Positions 15,578 to 25,215 of a stretch of 64,000 nt of DNA are shown here, one piece after another (the stretch's first letter is position 1; each line of letters starts with the position of its first letter). Origin of the DNA: Euonymus europaeus (Eukaryota > Streptophyta > Magnoliopsida > Celastrales > Celastraceae); NCBI GenBank assembly GCA_963580455.1, contig OY756960.1, positions 28,083,238 to 28,147,237 of the forward strand, given 5' to 3'. The notes below the pieces were generated by a model. The model was given only the letters and a program-made list of their open reading frames with translations. It made no database searches and was not told where the DNA came from. Both the position numbers and the translations under genes were made by a program.

Positions 15578-17273
15578 TATTATGGTCTTCGGTTTTCCAA
15601 ATGACTCAAATAGGGATAAAAACGAGAGATTGATCAGTCGTACGCTTCGCGTAATTCAAAATTGGAATCCAAAACAAAGAGGAAGTGAAGATTGAGTTTA
15701 CAGAGGGAGAAACACAAGAGGAAAGACGAAGAAGGGGAAGAGGAAGCGTGCGTTAGAGAGAAGACGTTATTGGTATCGTGAAAGAGAAGGCGTTTAAATC
15801 AGCCGACTGCGACCCTCTCCGTCCCGGTCCAAGCACTCTCCCGGGCGTCAATCATCGAAAGTTGAAATTGAATAATATTTTATTATAATTTTTATTTTTC
15901 TTTCCTTCACTCAGATCACATAGCAATGGAAAGTGTTAAACCAACCCCCTCCCTACATCCCCCTCCCTACATCCCCTACCCAAATCTCCCTACTACCATC
16001 ACATCATTCCCTCAAAATTTAATATTATTTTCTCTTCTCTCTCTCCTCTCTCTCCTCTTTCCTCTCTCCTCTCTAAATTTAAATATAAAACGCTAAAAAT
16101 TTAAAGATATCTTAAATGAGTTAATTTTTTATTTTAAAATTAAAATAGACTGACAGTTATTAAGCTGATTTTTTTTAATAGAAAGTCTAAATAAGTTTAG
16201 GAATAGTGTAATACAAATATTTAAAAAATATATAAAATCTTGAGAATTTGGGAGTCAAGCAGTGCGTATTTTACCAGTGGAGATGTGCCGTAACTTTTTG
16301 TTTATTATGAAAGTGATGTGGCCATGGTTGTTCGCAAACCAATCAGGTATGCATAGGGATTTGATTTTTTTTTAAATAATAATGATATCTAATATTGATT
16401 TTTATATAATTTTAATGAAGATAATATAGATAAGAAGAAAATTGTTGTCTTGATTAAAATGATGAGAGATAAATGTATAGATTTTTTGTATTTTGTTGAT
16501 TGTATTGAGAGACGTATTTTACTGATATGAATAAATATATATAATTTATAAATACGTAATTTATTGCAAGTTTTGTCCCTCTTTAATTTATTTTGTATGT
16601 TTTTTTAAATAAAAATTAACAAGGCTAAATCTAAAAATTAACATGTATAATTTTTTTCTCATAATATAGTTTTTCTGATTAATTTAGTTGTAATTAAGAT
16701 GCAAATTAAGTAATAATTTAAGAATATAAAATTAACACTAATTACACTCAAAATATGATGTGACATGCAGCAAATGGATGGATAACAATTGTATTAACCA
16801 TGATATCAGTAATACCGAGGCAGACCATGATATTAGTGAACAAAATACTGATTTGACAAAAGGAGTGTTTTGCTGGCAGACCGTACAGCTCGAGAAGGAG
16901 AGTTCAAAATAGAATGGGGTCCAAATAAAAAAAACCCCATAGCAATTCAGGGCATATCACGTGGCAAGATCTGGCTAGACTTTCTTTGGATTTTTCAATC
17001 CCCATACACTAATGTTGCCCAGAGGGGATATTCCCTCGTATTGCAGTAAAATCTAGAATAAACTGAACTCATATGTGATCAAAATTCACGACAGAAAGAA
17101 AGAAAAATAATAAATATAAATACAAATAGGCAATGGATATATAATTATTATTTATCATATTAGCAGCGTCCACATAGTTACAGTGATGGTGATATACATA
17201 TAGCATATGTATATGGTTATTTAGACTAGTGCGCATTATTCATATTTTATTAAGTGTATATGATATGATATGA
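15578..17273. other. WNK 5' region and AT-rich spacer
   Basis: The first 250 bases are the WNK leader and promoter side. CT-rich simple sequence lies at about 15945-16078 (CCCTCCCTACATC repeats, then TCTCTCTCC). From 16080 to 17270 the DNA is strongly AT-rich and has no supported gene. About 16440-16560 resembles the repeat near 10300. Confidence 0.5.
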
Positions 17274-17507
17274 TCAAACACAGAGTGTGACATTCGGATT
17301 CAGCAGATTGCAACGGCTTGCAATTTCGGTTACGACGATTCTAGTAGAGTTGCGGCATGGGCATATGATTGCGCCGTTTAGTTGGGCGTCGACATCCACA
17401 ATATTTCTCCCTGAAGCGCAACACAGCCGGGAAGGTGGGGTACCAGCAGTGCCGCACCGTAGCCGGAGACTTGCATCAATCTGAGTGCAGAGATCGACGG
17501 CAGAGAC

Positions 17508-17780
17508 TAATGAGGTTTGAAGAGATGATTTTTCATATCAATAAAGCTAAGAATACATGAATATAAATACAAGAATAGCCAACGGCTATATCTGACACTT
17601 TACAGAGAGGACACCACTATCTAACACTTTACAGAGAGGATAGGAATACTTTACACAGCACATCATAATTCAAACTAAGAGCAGTACAAGTAGACTAAGT
17701 TAGTCTTGAGTTGGGCTTGCTGAAAGATTAACTAATGGGCCGGAGGTAGTGAAGGTGAGATGGGCTTCTCCTTCTCATTA
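17508..17780 (-). repeat. Copia 3' LTR
   Basis: 273 bp, with one observed difference from the partner at 21313-21585. It contains the last codons and the stop of the polyprotein frame (stop at 17732). Confidence 0.95.
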
Positions 17781-20700
17781 CCTTCCCTCAAGAGTGGGGA
17801 ACTTCTTGTGACGCCAATCTTGGATCGAAGTAGGGAGAAGCGTGTACGAAGAAGAGATTTAGTAAGAAGGTCAGCAAGCTGGTCTTCAGTGGATATTTTC
17901 TGAACACAGATAGCACCTTGATTCACCAGAGACCGAACAAAGTGGAGGTCAATGGCAATATGTTTCATGCGAGAGTGAAGAACCGGATTGAGACTTAAAT
18001 TGGTTGCACCTTGATTATCACAGAAGACAAAAGGTGGCTGAAGCACGGGACTGTGAAGTTCTTGAAGCAATTGTCGAAGCCAGACAACCTCAGAAGCGGT
18101 GGAGGCGAGAGCGCGGTACTCGGCTTCAGTAGAAGACCGGGCAATGGCTCGTTGTTTATGAGAACACCATGATATGGGAGTACGGCCCAAGAAGATAATA
18201 TAGGCGGATGTAGACGAGCGGTCATCGGGATTTCCGGCCCAGTCTGAATCAGAGTAAGCTTGAAGGCCGAGCTGAGGAGATTTATGGATGTGAATTCCAA
18301 ATTGGAGCGTGCTCTTAAGGTAGCGTAGGACTCGTTTGAGCAGAGAGTAATGAACATCAGTGGGTGAATGCATAAACTGGGCAAGACGATTCACTGCAAA
18401 ACTAACATCAGGACGAGTAAGACTGAGATACTGCAAACTACCCACAATTTGACGATAATGTTTTGGTGTAGATAACAGAGTGCCATCAGTACTGCTAGTG
18501 TGAAAATGAGCTGGTAATGGTGTGTTGACAATTTTTGCATCTGCCATCTCAGTACGGTCTAGTAAGTCTCGAATGTATTTCTGTTGAGATAGAAAGAGGC
18601 CGGAGATAGTGGACTGAACTTCAACTCCAAGGAAGTAAGAAAGCTGACCAAGTTCTTTGAGGGAGAATTTAGTAGCCAAAGCTTTTGTGATTCTGTGCAG
18701 TAAAGATGGATGAGAACTTGTTAAGATGAGATCATCAACATATACCAAAACATACATAATTTCATTGTGAGTTGTATAAATGAATAAGGAAGCATCGGCC
18801 TGAGAATTTTTAAAACCCAGCTCCAAAAGGCAAGTGCTAAGAGCAGTGTACCAAGCCCTTGGGGCTTGTTTGAGTCCATAGATGGACTTGTGTAACCTGC
18901 AAAGAAAGTGTGGATGTTGAGGGTCTTCAAACCCTTTTGGCTGCTTCATATAGACAACCTCCTGCAAAGAACCATTAAGAAATGCATTATTGATATCTAA
19001 GTGATGCAAAGGCCAATTATGATGAACAGCAAGAGTGAGAACTGTTCTTATGGTGGCGGGTTTAATAACTGGACTAAAGGTATTGTGGTAATCCAGTCCA
19101 GGGCGCTGAGCATAGCCTTGGGCAACAAGACGGGCCTTGTATCTGGCAACCGTACCATCAGGATTTTGTTTGAAGCGAAAAATCCATTTAGAACCAATGG
19201 GCCGCATGGTGGGGCTGGGAGCAACAAGAGTCCATGTGCGATGGGCAATAAGGGCATTCATTTCAGCCTCCATAGCTGATTTCCATGGAGGTTGAGAAAG
19301 GGCAGAACGAACAGAGCGGGGTTCGACTGAGGGAGGCATAGGATGGCGTGTGGCAATATTGAGGGATTTGGGGCGAAAGATATTGTTCATGGCGCGAGTG
19401 GCCATGGGATGTGTGCGTGTGATGGTGGACGGGATGTCAAAGGCTGTGCGTGTGAGGGTGGACGGGATGTCAAAGGCTGAAGATGAAACTGAGTGGGGAA
19501 CAACAGCTGCAAAATGCGGATGGTTAAATTGTTTCTCAACAAGAATGCGGAATTGAATAAAAGTGGAAGAAGTATCAGATTTTTGTTTCAAGGGATAGAG
19601 CCATGTATATCGAGTGAAGTGATCGACAAAAATAATATAGTAGGAGTAACCGTCAATAGAAGGTGTGGGAGCGGGTCCCCAAAGATCAGTGTAAACAATT
19701 TGTAGAGGAGCAGAACTTGTAACGGAAGAAGGACCAAAAGGAAGCTTGTGGATTTTATTAAGAGTGCAGGAATTACAATGGGGCAACGGCCCAGAATTAG
19801 TACACGGAAGTTGTTCTTGTTTGAGTAAAGCTGAAAATAAACCAGAAGATGGATGTCCAAGTCGACAGTGCCAGCCTGCAGTAGTAGTTTTGGCACTGGA
19901 AGATGTAACTGAAGTAGCAAAACAACGGGCGGGATTGGATTGCAGATAATAGAGGCCATCAGTACATCGACCCTGGGCCAGAGGTCGCCCCGTAGCTTGA
20001 TCCTTGAGAACACAATGGAAAGGAAAAAATTCAATAGAAGCACTATTTTGCTTAGTCAATTCATGCACAGAAAGAAGATTTTTATGAATAAGGGGAACAC
20101 ATAAGGCATTAGTAACGGTGAGTGGGCGTGTCGGTGTGTGAGTGGTTAAAGTGCCCGTGTGTGAGATAGGCAAACCTGTGCCATCGCCCATATGAACCGT
20201 ATCTGTGCCATCATATTCAGATGCAGGGTGCAGATTTGTAACATCATTGGTCATGGTGTGACTAGCCCCGGAGTCTAATAGCCACTGTTGTGGATGAGAA
20301 TGAGAAGGAGCTGTAGCAGCAAAGTTGGCTGTAGGAGGAGCATTGGAAGCAAAGTTTTTGAGTTTGCGACACTTATTTGCAGGGTGGCCTGGTTTGTCAC
20401 AAAGTTGACAAACAACCTTGTAGTGGCCACGACCACGGCCTCTGCCAAAATTGGAATGCGAAGGACGATTGTGATTGGTGGTATTCCAACTGCGATTGTT
20501 ATTGTGATGATTCCACTGTTGTTCATTACCACGGCCTTGAGAGTTAGACATACCCTGGTGGCGTTGATGAAAGTTGGCTGTAGCAATGTTGGTATTGTGA
20601 GTGGTAGTAACACGAGAAAGATAGCCTTCATGTGCAACAAGGATGTCTTTAAGTTCCTCATATGTGAAGGCAGTTTCACGAGTGCGGATGGATCCGACAA

Positions 20701-21313
20701 TACCTGTGTACTCTTCAGATAGGCCATCAATAATATATAGTGTTAAATCATCTTGAGAGATAGGATTATCAATCAAGGTAAGCTCATCTGCCACACTCTT
20801 CACAGCCTGCATATAATCAGCCATGGCTTGGGTGCCTTTGTGGCATCTGGAGAGCTGCGATTTGAGTTGGATTACTCGAGATCGAGTAGTGTTGGCATAG
20901 AGTTTGTGGACCTTGTCCCAGGCAGCAGCACTGGAACTCACATCTCCAATAAGAGGGAGGATGGATCCATCAATAGATGCAACAATGGCATGCAATATAA
21001 ACTGATCTTGACTCTGCCAGCGATGGTAAACCTTGAGAGCAGCATCATCAGCTGAAGCAGTAATGGGAGGGCAGGTCAGAGTTTTATCAACATAACCAAC
21101 TAGGCCATAGGCCCGTAATAATGACAAGAGTTGCAAACGCCAGGAGGTAAAGTTAGTGGATGTAAGTTTAAGTGGAATGGGTGCTATAGCATGAACTGTG
21201 ATGTGAGAGGATTGGCCCGAAATGGGGACAGTGATGGTAGTGGTGGGATTAGAAGGAGAACTCATGATTGAAGAGGAGCTTGTCTCGTTGGAGATGGGGG
21301 CCTCCGATACCAT
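17732..21313 (-). CDS. Copia Gag-Pol polyprotein, integrase internally deleted
   Basis: A continuous 1193-residue frame. In order: Gag with a CCHC zinc knuckle (CQLCDKPGHPANKC), protease (WLLDSGASHTM), the pre-integrase segment (WHCRLGHPSSG), the start of integrase with the first catalytic Asp (IVYTDLWGP), reverse transcriptase (KARLVAQGYAQ, LDINNAFLNG, VYVDDLIL) and RNase H (SDSDWAGNPDDRSST, STEAEYRAL). After FRILVEKQF the integrase core ends, and the frame passes through a duplicated 11-residue stretch (AFDIPSTLTRT, AFDIPSTITRT) straight into the linker before reverse transcriptase. The second Asp and the Glu of the integrase triad are missing, so it should not integrate without help. The start ATG overlaps the last LTR base and the primer-binding site. 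The last 16 residues are read from the 3' LTR. Confidence 0.93.
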   Translation of the reverse strand: MVSEAPISNETSSSSIMSSPSNPTTTITVPISGQSSHITVHAIAPIPLKLTSTNFTSWRLQLLSLLRAYGLVGYVDKTLTCPPITASADDAALKVYHRWQSQDQFILHAIVASIDGSILPLIGDVSSSAAAWDKVHKLYANTTRSRVIQLKSQLSRCHKGTQAMADYMQAVKSVADELTLIDNPISQDDLTLYIIDGLSEEYTGIVGSIRTRETAFTYEELKDILVAHEGYLSRVTTTHNTNIATANFHQRHQGMSNSQGRGNEQQWNHHNNNRSWNTTNHNRPSHSNFGRGRGRGHYKVVCQLCDKPGHPANKCRKLKNFASNAPPTANFAATAPSHSHPQQWLLDSGASHTMTNDVTNLHPASEYDGTDTVHMGDGTGLPISHTGTLTTHTPTRPLTVTNALCVPLIHKNLLSVHELTKQNSASIEFFPFHCVLKDQATGRPLAQGRCTDGLYYLQSNPARCFATSVTSSSAKTTTAGWHCRLGHPSSGLFSALLKQEQLPCTNSGPLPHCNSCTLNKIHKLPFGPSSVTSSAPLQIVYTDLWGPAPTPSIDGYSYYIIFVDHFTRYTWLYPLKQKSDTSSTFIQFRILVEKQFNHPHFAAVVPHSVSSSAFDIPSTLTRTAFDIPSTITRTHPMATRAMNNIFRPKSLNIATRHPMPPSVEPRSVRSALSQPPWKSAMEAEMNALIAHRTWTLVAPSPTMRPIGSKWIFRFKQNPDGTVARYKARLVAQGYAQRPGLDYHNTFSPVIKPATIRTVLTLAVHHNWPLHHLDINNAFLNGSLQEVVYMKQPKGFEDPQHPHFLCRLHKSIYGLKQAPRAWYTALSTCLLELGFKNSQADASLFIYTTHNEIMYVLVYVDDLILTSSHPSLLHRITKALATKFSLKELGQLSYFLGVEVQSTISGLFLSQQKYIRDLLDRTEMADAKIVNTPLPAHFHTSSTDGTLLSTPKHYRQIVGSLQYLSLTRPDVSFAVNRLAQFMHSPTDVHYSLLKRVLRYLKSTLQFGIHIHKSPQLGLQAYSDSDWAGNPDDRSSTSAYIIFLGRTPISWCSHKQRAIARSSTEAEYRALASTASEVVWLRQLLQELHSPVLQPPFVFCDNQGATNLSLNPVLHSRMKHIAIDLHFVRSLVNQGAICVQKISTEDQLADLLTKSLLRTRFSLLRSKIGVTRSSPLLREGNEKEKPISPSLPPAH
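19413..19478 (-). repeat. 33-bp tandem duplication at integrase deletion
   Basis: Two 33-bp units (19413-19445 and 19446-19478) differ at one base. They encode the repeated AFDIPST(L/I)TRT stretch. They lie near where the integrase core is missing, and being a multiple of three they keep the frame open. Confidence 0.9.
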
Positions 21314-21585
21314 AATGAGGTTTGAAGAGATGATTTTTCATATCAATAAAGCTAAGAATACATGAATATAAATACAAGAATAGCCAACGGCTATATCTGA
21401 CACTTTACAGAGAGGACACCACTATCTAACACTTTATAGAGAGGATAGGAATACTTTACACAGCACATCATAATTCAAACTAAGAGCAGTACAAGTAGAC
21501 TAAGTTAGTCTTGAGTTGGGCTTGCTGAAAGATTAACTAATGGGCCGGAGGTAGTGAAGGTGAGATGGGCTTCTCCTTCTCATTA
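21313..21585 (-). repeat. Copia 5' LTR
   Basis: 273 bp; carries the promoter side of the element. It is followed directly, in element orientation, by the primer-binding site. Confidence 0.95.
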
Positions 21586-21665
21586 GAGACAACATTATTA
21601 GTCATCCCCATCCCCAACAGAAGAACCGCAAGGAATAGTGCCTTTGACACAAGCATTGCTGCCAT

Positions 21666-22447
21666 GGGGTACTTTTGAATACGGAAGGGATCGAGGAAGT
21701 CTCTTTAATTAATTATGAGTTTGCTTTTGTGATTGCTGGTGTTTCAGCTCCATCTTCTCGTCGCCTTTTATACATGCTCTTACAACTTCACTGCAATTTA
21801 ATTAATTAGTTTGGCAGAGCTATCAGCTATGGATGTACAGTTTGGGATTCTTCTATATACTACTCTACTGTACTAGTTAGTACAGTAGTGTAGTATATAT
21901 AGATATAGATGTATGTATAGATTGGGATCGTTCTATATGCTATGAACACTCGGCCCTTTTATGTAGGCGGAAGTCAAAGTTGGTTGTTATTTAATGGGGT
22001 TTAGCCCAAGTTGACAAGTGGATTCAGGGACTAAATGATCATGAAAATCGCTATTTACACGAGAGTTTCGACTGATTACACACATTTTTTATAAAAAAAT
22101 TAAATTTATCACATTATCTTTATATAAAATTACACTAAAATCTATTTACTTTTTGCCCCCATATTTTTATCAATACAATTAAAATAAATTAATATGATTA
22201 AAACCTAATTCTTTTAATTGATTTATTTATTTTTTTGCAAATAATCAAACCATGCTCTCCTTGTCATCCATCTTCTTTTAATTTTTCAGCTTCTTCTGCA
22301 TCAAATATTCATGAATAACATGACAAAAATATTATTATGACAGAGAGTTTAATGTTTTCATCCAATTACATTGAAGAAGAGGAAAAAAAATCATGAACAT
22401 AACAATACTATAAATAATCGTGTTGAAAATAATTAAGGGATTGATAC
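21666..22447. other. Eight-cysteine gene promoter side and AT-rich spacer
   Basis: 21666-21900 is alignable by eye with 29019-29215 (shared CTCTTTAATTAATTA, GAGTTTGCTTTTGTGATTGC, CTGGTGTTTCAG), so it is the promoter and leader of the duplicated eight-cysteine gene. The rest is AT-rich with no gene. Confidence 0.6.
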
Positions 22448-22915
22448 CAATGTTTTCAGACCCGAACCGGTAGTCGAACCGGTTCAACCGGTCTGACCGG
22501 CCGATCTGGTGAAATAATTTTTTCCCCTTTAATCTTTTGACCTCCTTTTGACCAGCAGGCACCAGCATTATCGCCTCCATCCAAATTACAAAGAGCAAAG
22601 CAAAGCAGACTAGCACAGATTAAAAAGCCCCTCAATTAGCAATCAGTTCCCAGCCTCCCACAATGGGTCCTACTCCTCCACAAGTCCACATTTTTAATTA
22701 CAAAAGCTAGCCTCCATGAATGAAAAACAGCAGATCATAATTATTATTATTTAAAAAAAATTAATATATTAAATGTGGCCCATCTATCAGTACCAAAAGC
22801 CAAAAGGTCCAAAACAAATAAAGTAATAAACAGTGACCAGCTTTTATACCCTCAACCGGACCGGACAGGTGGCCGATCGCCGGTCCGACCGGCCGGTCCG
22901 GCTCTTAAAACATTG
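22448..22915. mobile_element. Non-autonomous hAT-type element, 468 bp
   Basis: The termini are inverted: CAATGTTTTCAGACCCGAACCGG on the left, and the reverse complement of the right end reads CAATGTTTTAAGAGCCGGACCGG. An 8-bp direct duplication ATTGATAC flanks both ends (22440-22447 and 22916-22923), the length made by hAT transposases. CCGG/GGTTCGACC-type subterminal arrays occur at both ends, as possible transposase-binding repeats. No coding capacity. Class comes from target-site length and structure. Confidence 0.85.
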
Positions 22916-23339
22916 ATTGATACTGCACAAAATTCACCAAATAAAGTAAGTATATTTTTTTTCTATTTTAATTATTTGTTAAATATGTTTTGTGTTAATC
23001 ATCGATATGAATGCATAAAGTGCATAGATTATATCAATTGGTGATTGTTTGTATTTCATGGTGATTTTTTAATGTTCCTTGCACCTCTAAATTAGTCATG
23101 GTATATTTTTTTATTTTATGCAATTTATGCATTATTTTAGACAATTAATGCATTTGTCATGGTAAGTATTATTTTTGTTTGTGATGGATATAATATTTTA
23201 AAAAATGAAGTGTTATGTAATTAATATGTATTAAAAGATAATTTGAAAAAGTCAATGTGCATGTTAATTAAAAGCTATTTACAAATATAATAAGTTGAAA
23301 CTCGTGTGTAAATAGTGACTCTCAATAATCATGGGCTAT

Positions 23340-23725
23340 CCAATTGAAATGCGTTTAGAATGTTTAGTCGGCCCAATTTAGATAGGCTTTGATGGGCCCA
23401 TTCCGAATTAAAAATATTTTTCATATGGCCAATAAATTACCATCGGCCCATGGAGGGTTGATTGTTGGTAGGCCCAAGTAGAAATTGTAACGGGCCCAAA
23501 TACAAATATATACTGATTTTGCCCAACAAAATTGGTCCAATATCTTTATTATGGGTATTGGGGCCAATGTATAATTAAATGGGCCACAAGTTTAATTGTA
23601 AATGCAATGAAGTTTTCTGGACTTAAATGGGCGGAAGACGGAAGTTTGTTGACTTAAATGGGCCGAAGTTTGTTGAACTTAAATGGGATTGAGTCCGCTA
23701 AATGGGCCAAGAACTCATGTACACC
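23340..23725. repeat. Cluster of GGCCCA/TGGGCC motifs in AT-rich DNA
   Basis: About ten GGCCCA, TGGGCC or GGGCCC motifs occur in under 400 bases, with near-repeats such as GACTTAAATGGGC(C/G)GAAG at about 23620-23670. A similar GGCCCA-bearing stretch lies at 43410-43580. It may be a decayed LTR or other repeat next to the Copia fragment. No termini were found. Confidence 0.4.
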
Positions 23726-23744
23726 CACTTGACCCAATAAAATT

Positions 23745-24660
23745 CTTGCCATTCCAATAGGTCTCGAAGTGAGCTGCTTTGTTACATTTTTCTCTATCAT
23801 GGCAATTTTTTCTTCAATTGCTGCAATCCACTCCTTAGACCTTGAGGGCTCCTCAAAACTGCTAGGTTATGTCATAACTGCAAGACTATTTTCATACATT
23901 CTCTGTGAGTGATTTGGATGAGTCGTCACCAGTACTGGTGTCTTCAGCTTTAAATGATTCAACTTTGATTGTTGGACCCTCCTCCATTATGCAGGTACTG
24001 CCCTCAACCTGCTCACCATACTCTGCTTACTCTCAACATAGTAAATTTTGCACCCTTTTGACTTAAAAGTATGCCCAAGGAATATGCCTGCATCAATCTT
24101 CTTGTGATCAAGCTTACTCCTTTCATTTCCTGCGATGGAATGTGTGAATAACCCACCGAGCCAAAGATTCTCAAATGCCTAGCTTAAGGCTTCACTCCAA
24201 ATCAGGCGAGCCATCTCCTTCACAAAATCAGTTGGGAGTCTGCTTATGAGTCACACTGCATCATACACAGCCTCTGCCAAAATATTTTTGGCAACTGACA
24301 TACATCTTCACAAAACTGACTGAAAGCTGATGGATTGTATTATTTTCCATTATCTGACCTTATGATCTTTATAATTCATTCCATTTTATGACTCTACTAG
24401 GGTCTTGAACTTCTTGAAAGTTTAGAAAACTTGATCTAAGCTACTTATCAAGTACACCCAAGTCAATTGAGCCTCATCTATCCATCAATTGCGACATGAA
24501 AATATTATGGCTAGAGCACATGCATGGTAGTCCAAGTGATGAAAAACTTGGAACCATTAAATTCTTTCAGTAGAATGCCCATAATCCTTTACGCTACAGT
24601 AGTTTCAGCTAGCCTCCATATTATGCTTCTGGCAATCCAACCCAAAACTTAGAAGTATCC
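23745..24660 (-). pseudogene. Decayed Copia pol fragment
   Basis: In minus-strand frames that shift repeatedly, the region reads as Copia integrase to early reverse transcriptase: IIRSDNG-like (about 24350), AEAVYDAV with a stop then ISRLPTDF (about 24250), HLRIFGSVGYSHIP (about 24160), KLDHKKIDAGIFLGHTFKS (about 24090) and EWIAAIEEKIAMIEKN (about 23840). Many stops and frameshifts show long decay. It is a different lineage and much older than the Copia at 17.5-21.6 kb. No LTR was recognised. Confidence 0.7.
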
Positions 24661-24749
24661 AGAAAAGAAACCATAATAAAAGCATAAAATGGGAATCCAA
24701 GGACATCAATTTAGAACAATTCTCATCTAATCCCCATCTTTCCCAAGGA

Positions 24750-25215
24750 TTGCCCAATTGATCTCCTGCACTTTCTCATGCTATGTGGGTATTTGTGAGT
24801 CTAATGAGGCCAAACTCCATGCAATTCATCAAACTCTATCCATATCGGCTACTTCCTCCAGACTAGCAATAATGGATGTATTAGTGGAGTTGGTCTCTCT
24901 AAATGCCTACAAGTGGGTGATGCATGTGGCTGAAGCACCATGTAAATTTTCCCAAATTATGAACTCAATAGACAACCTCGAACAGGAGATTCAAGGATTA
25001 CAACTCACTCATGTGCTAAGGGGTGCTAATCCAATAGCAGATTGGTTAGCAAAGGAGGGCTCAAGATCCAATTCTGACTTGGTTCTTTGGTTTTAAATTT
25101 TTCTCTTATTTTGTAATCAAATCCAGGCCATCTAATTGATGCCCTACTTTACAAAAAACTATCCTTTTGATTTGCTCTATTTAATATCTGCTGCTTATAA
25201 TAAATAAATAAAAAA
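24750..25215 (+). pseudogene. LINE 3' end with RNase H fragment
   Basis: A 112-codon frame (24758-25096) contains RNase H-like (RVT_3 type) sequence ending LTHVLRGANPIADWLAKEG, the motif with His and Asp typical of plant LINE or LINE-derived RNase H domains. Then come a T-rich 3' region and the tail ATAATAAATAAATAAAAAAG (about 25196-25215), as left by target-primed insertion. Only the last part of a non-LTR retrotransposon is present; no endonuclease or reverse transcriptase remains. Confidence 0.65.

Larger units (their letters stand above)
17508..21585 (-). mobile_element. Young Ty1/Copia LTR retrotransposon, 4.08 kb
   Basis: Two 273-bp direct LTRs (17508-17780 and 21313-21585) enclose one polyprotein frame on the minus strand. 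LTR ends are inverted (TAATGAG / CTCATTA). The 5-bp target duplication GAGAC flanks both sides (17503-17507, 21586-21590). By eye the LTRs differ at one position only (TTTACAGAG versus TTTATAGAG), so insertion is recent. A tRNA-Met type primer-binding site (TGGTATCGGAGGCC) adjoins the 5' LTR (right side), and a purine tract (GAGGGAAGG) precedes the 3' LTR. The element lies in a host eight-cysteine gene in the same direction. Confidence 0.96.
17274..21665 (-). pseudogene. Secreted eight-cysteine (lipid-transfer-like) gene split by Copia insertion
   Basis: The 5' coding part is 21586-21665 and the 3' part 17274-17502, on the minus strand. Without the retrotransposon and one copy of the 5-bp target duplication they total 309 bases, exactly 103 codons including the stop. 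The frame starts MAAMLVSKALFLAVLLLGMG (signal peptide) and the mature part has eight cysteines spaced C-x10-C-x10-CC-x18-CxC-x14-C-x9-C, the plant nsLTP/hydrophobic-protein fold. Such proteins bind lipids outside the cell. No other stop or frameshift is seen, so the gene was probably functional until the insertion near codon 27. A partial paralogue at 28.7-29.0 kb shares the promoter side (21666-21900 resembles 29019-29215). Confidence 0.82.

Noticed and set aside
24758..25096. 112-codon frame as a host gene
   Set aside because: The RNase H signature and the A-rich 3' tail mark it as the end of a LINE.
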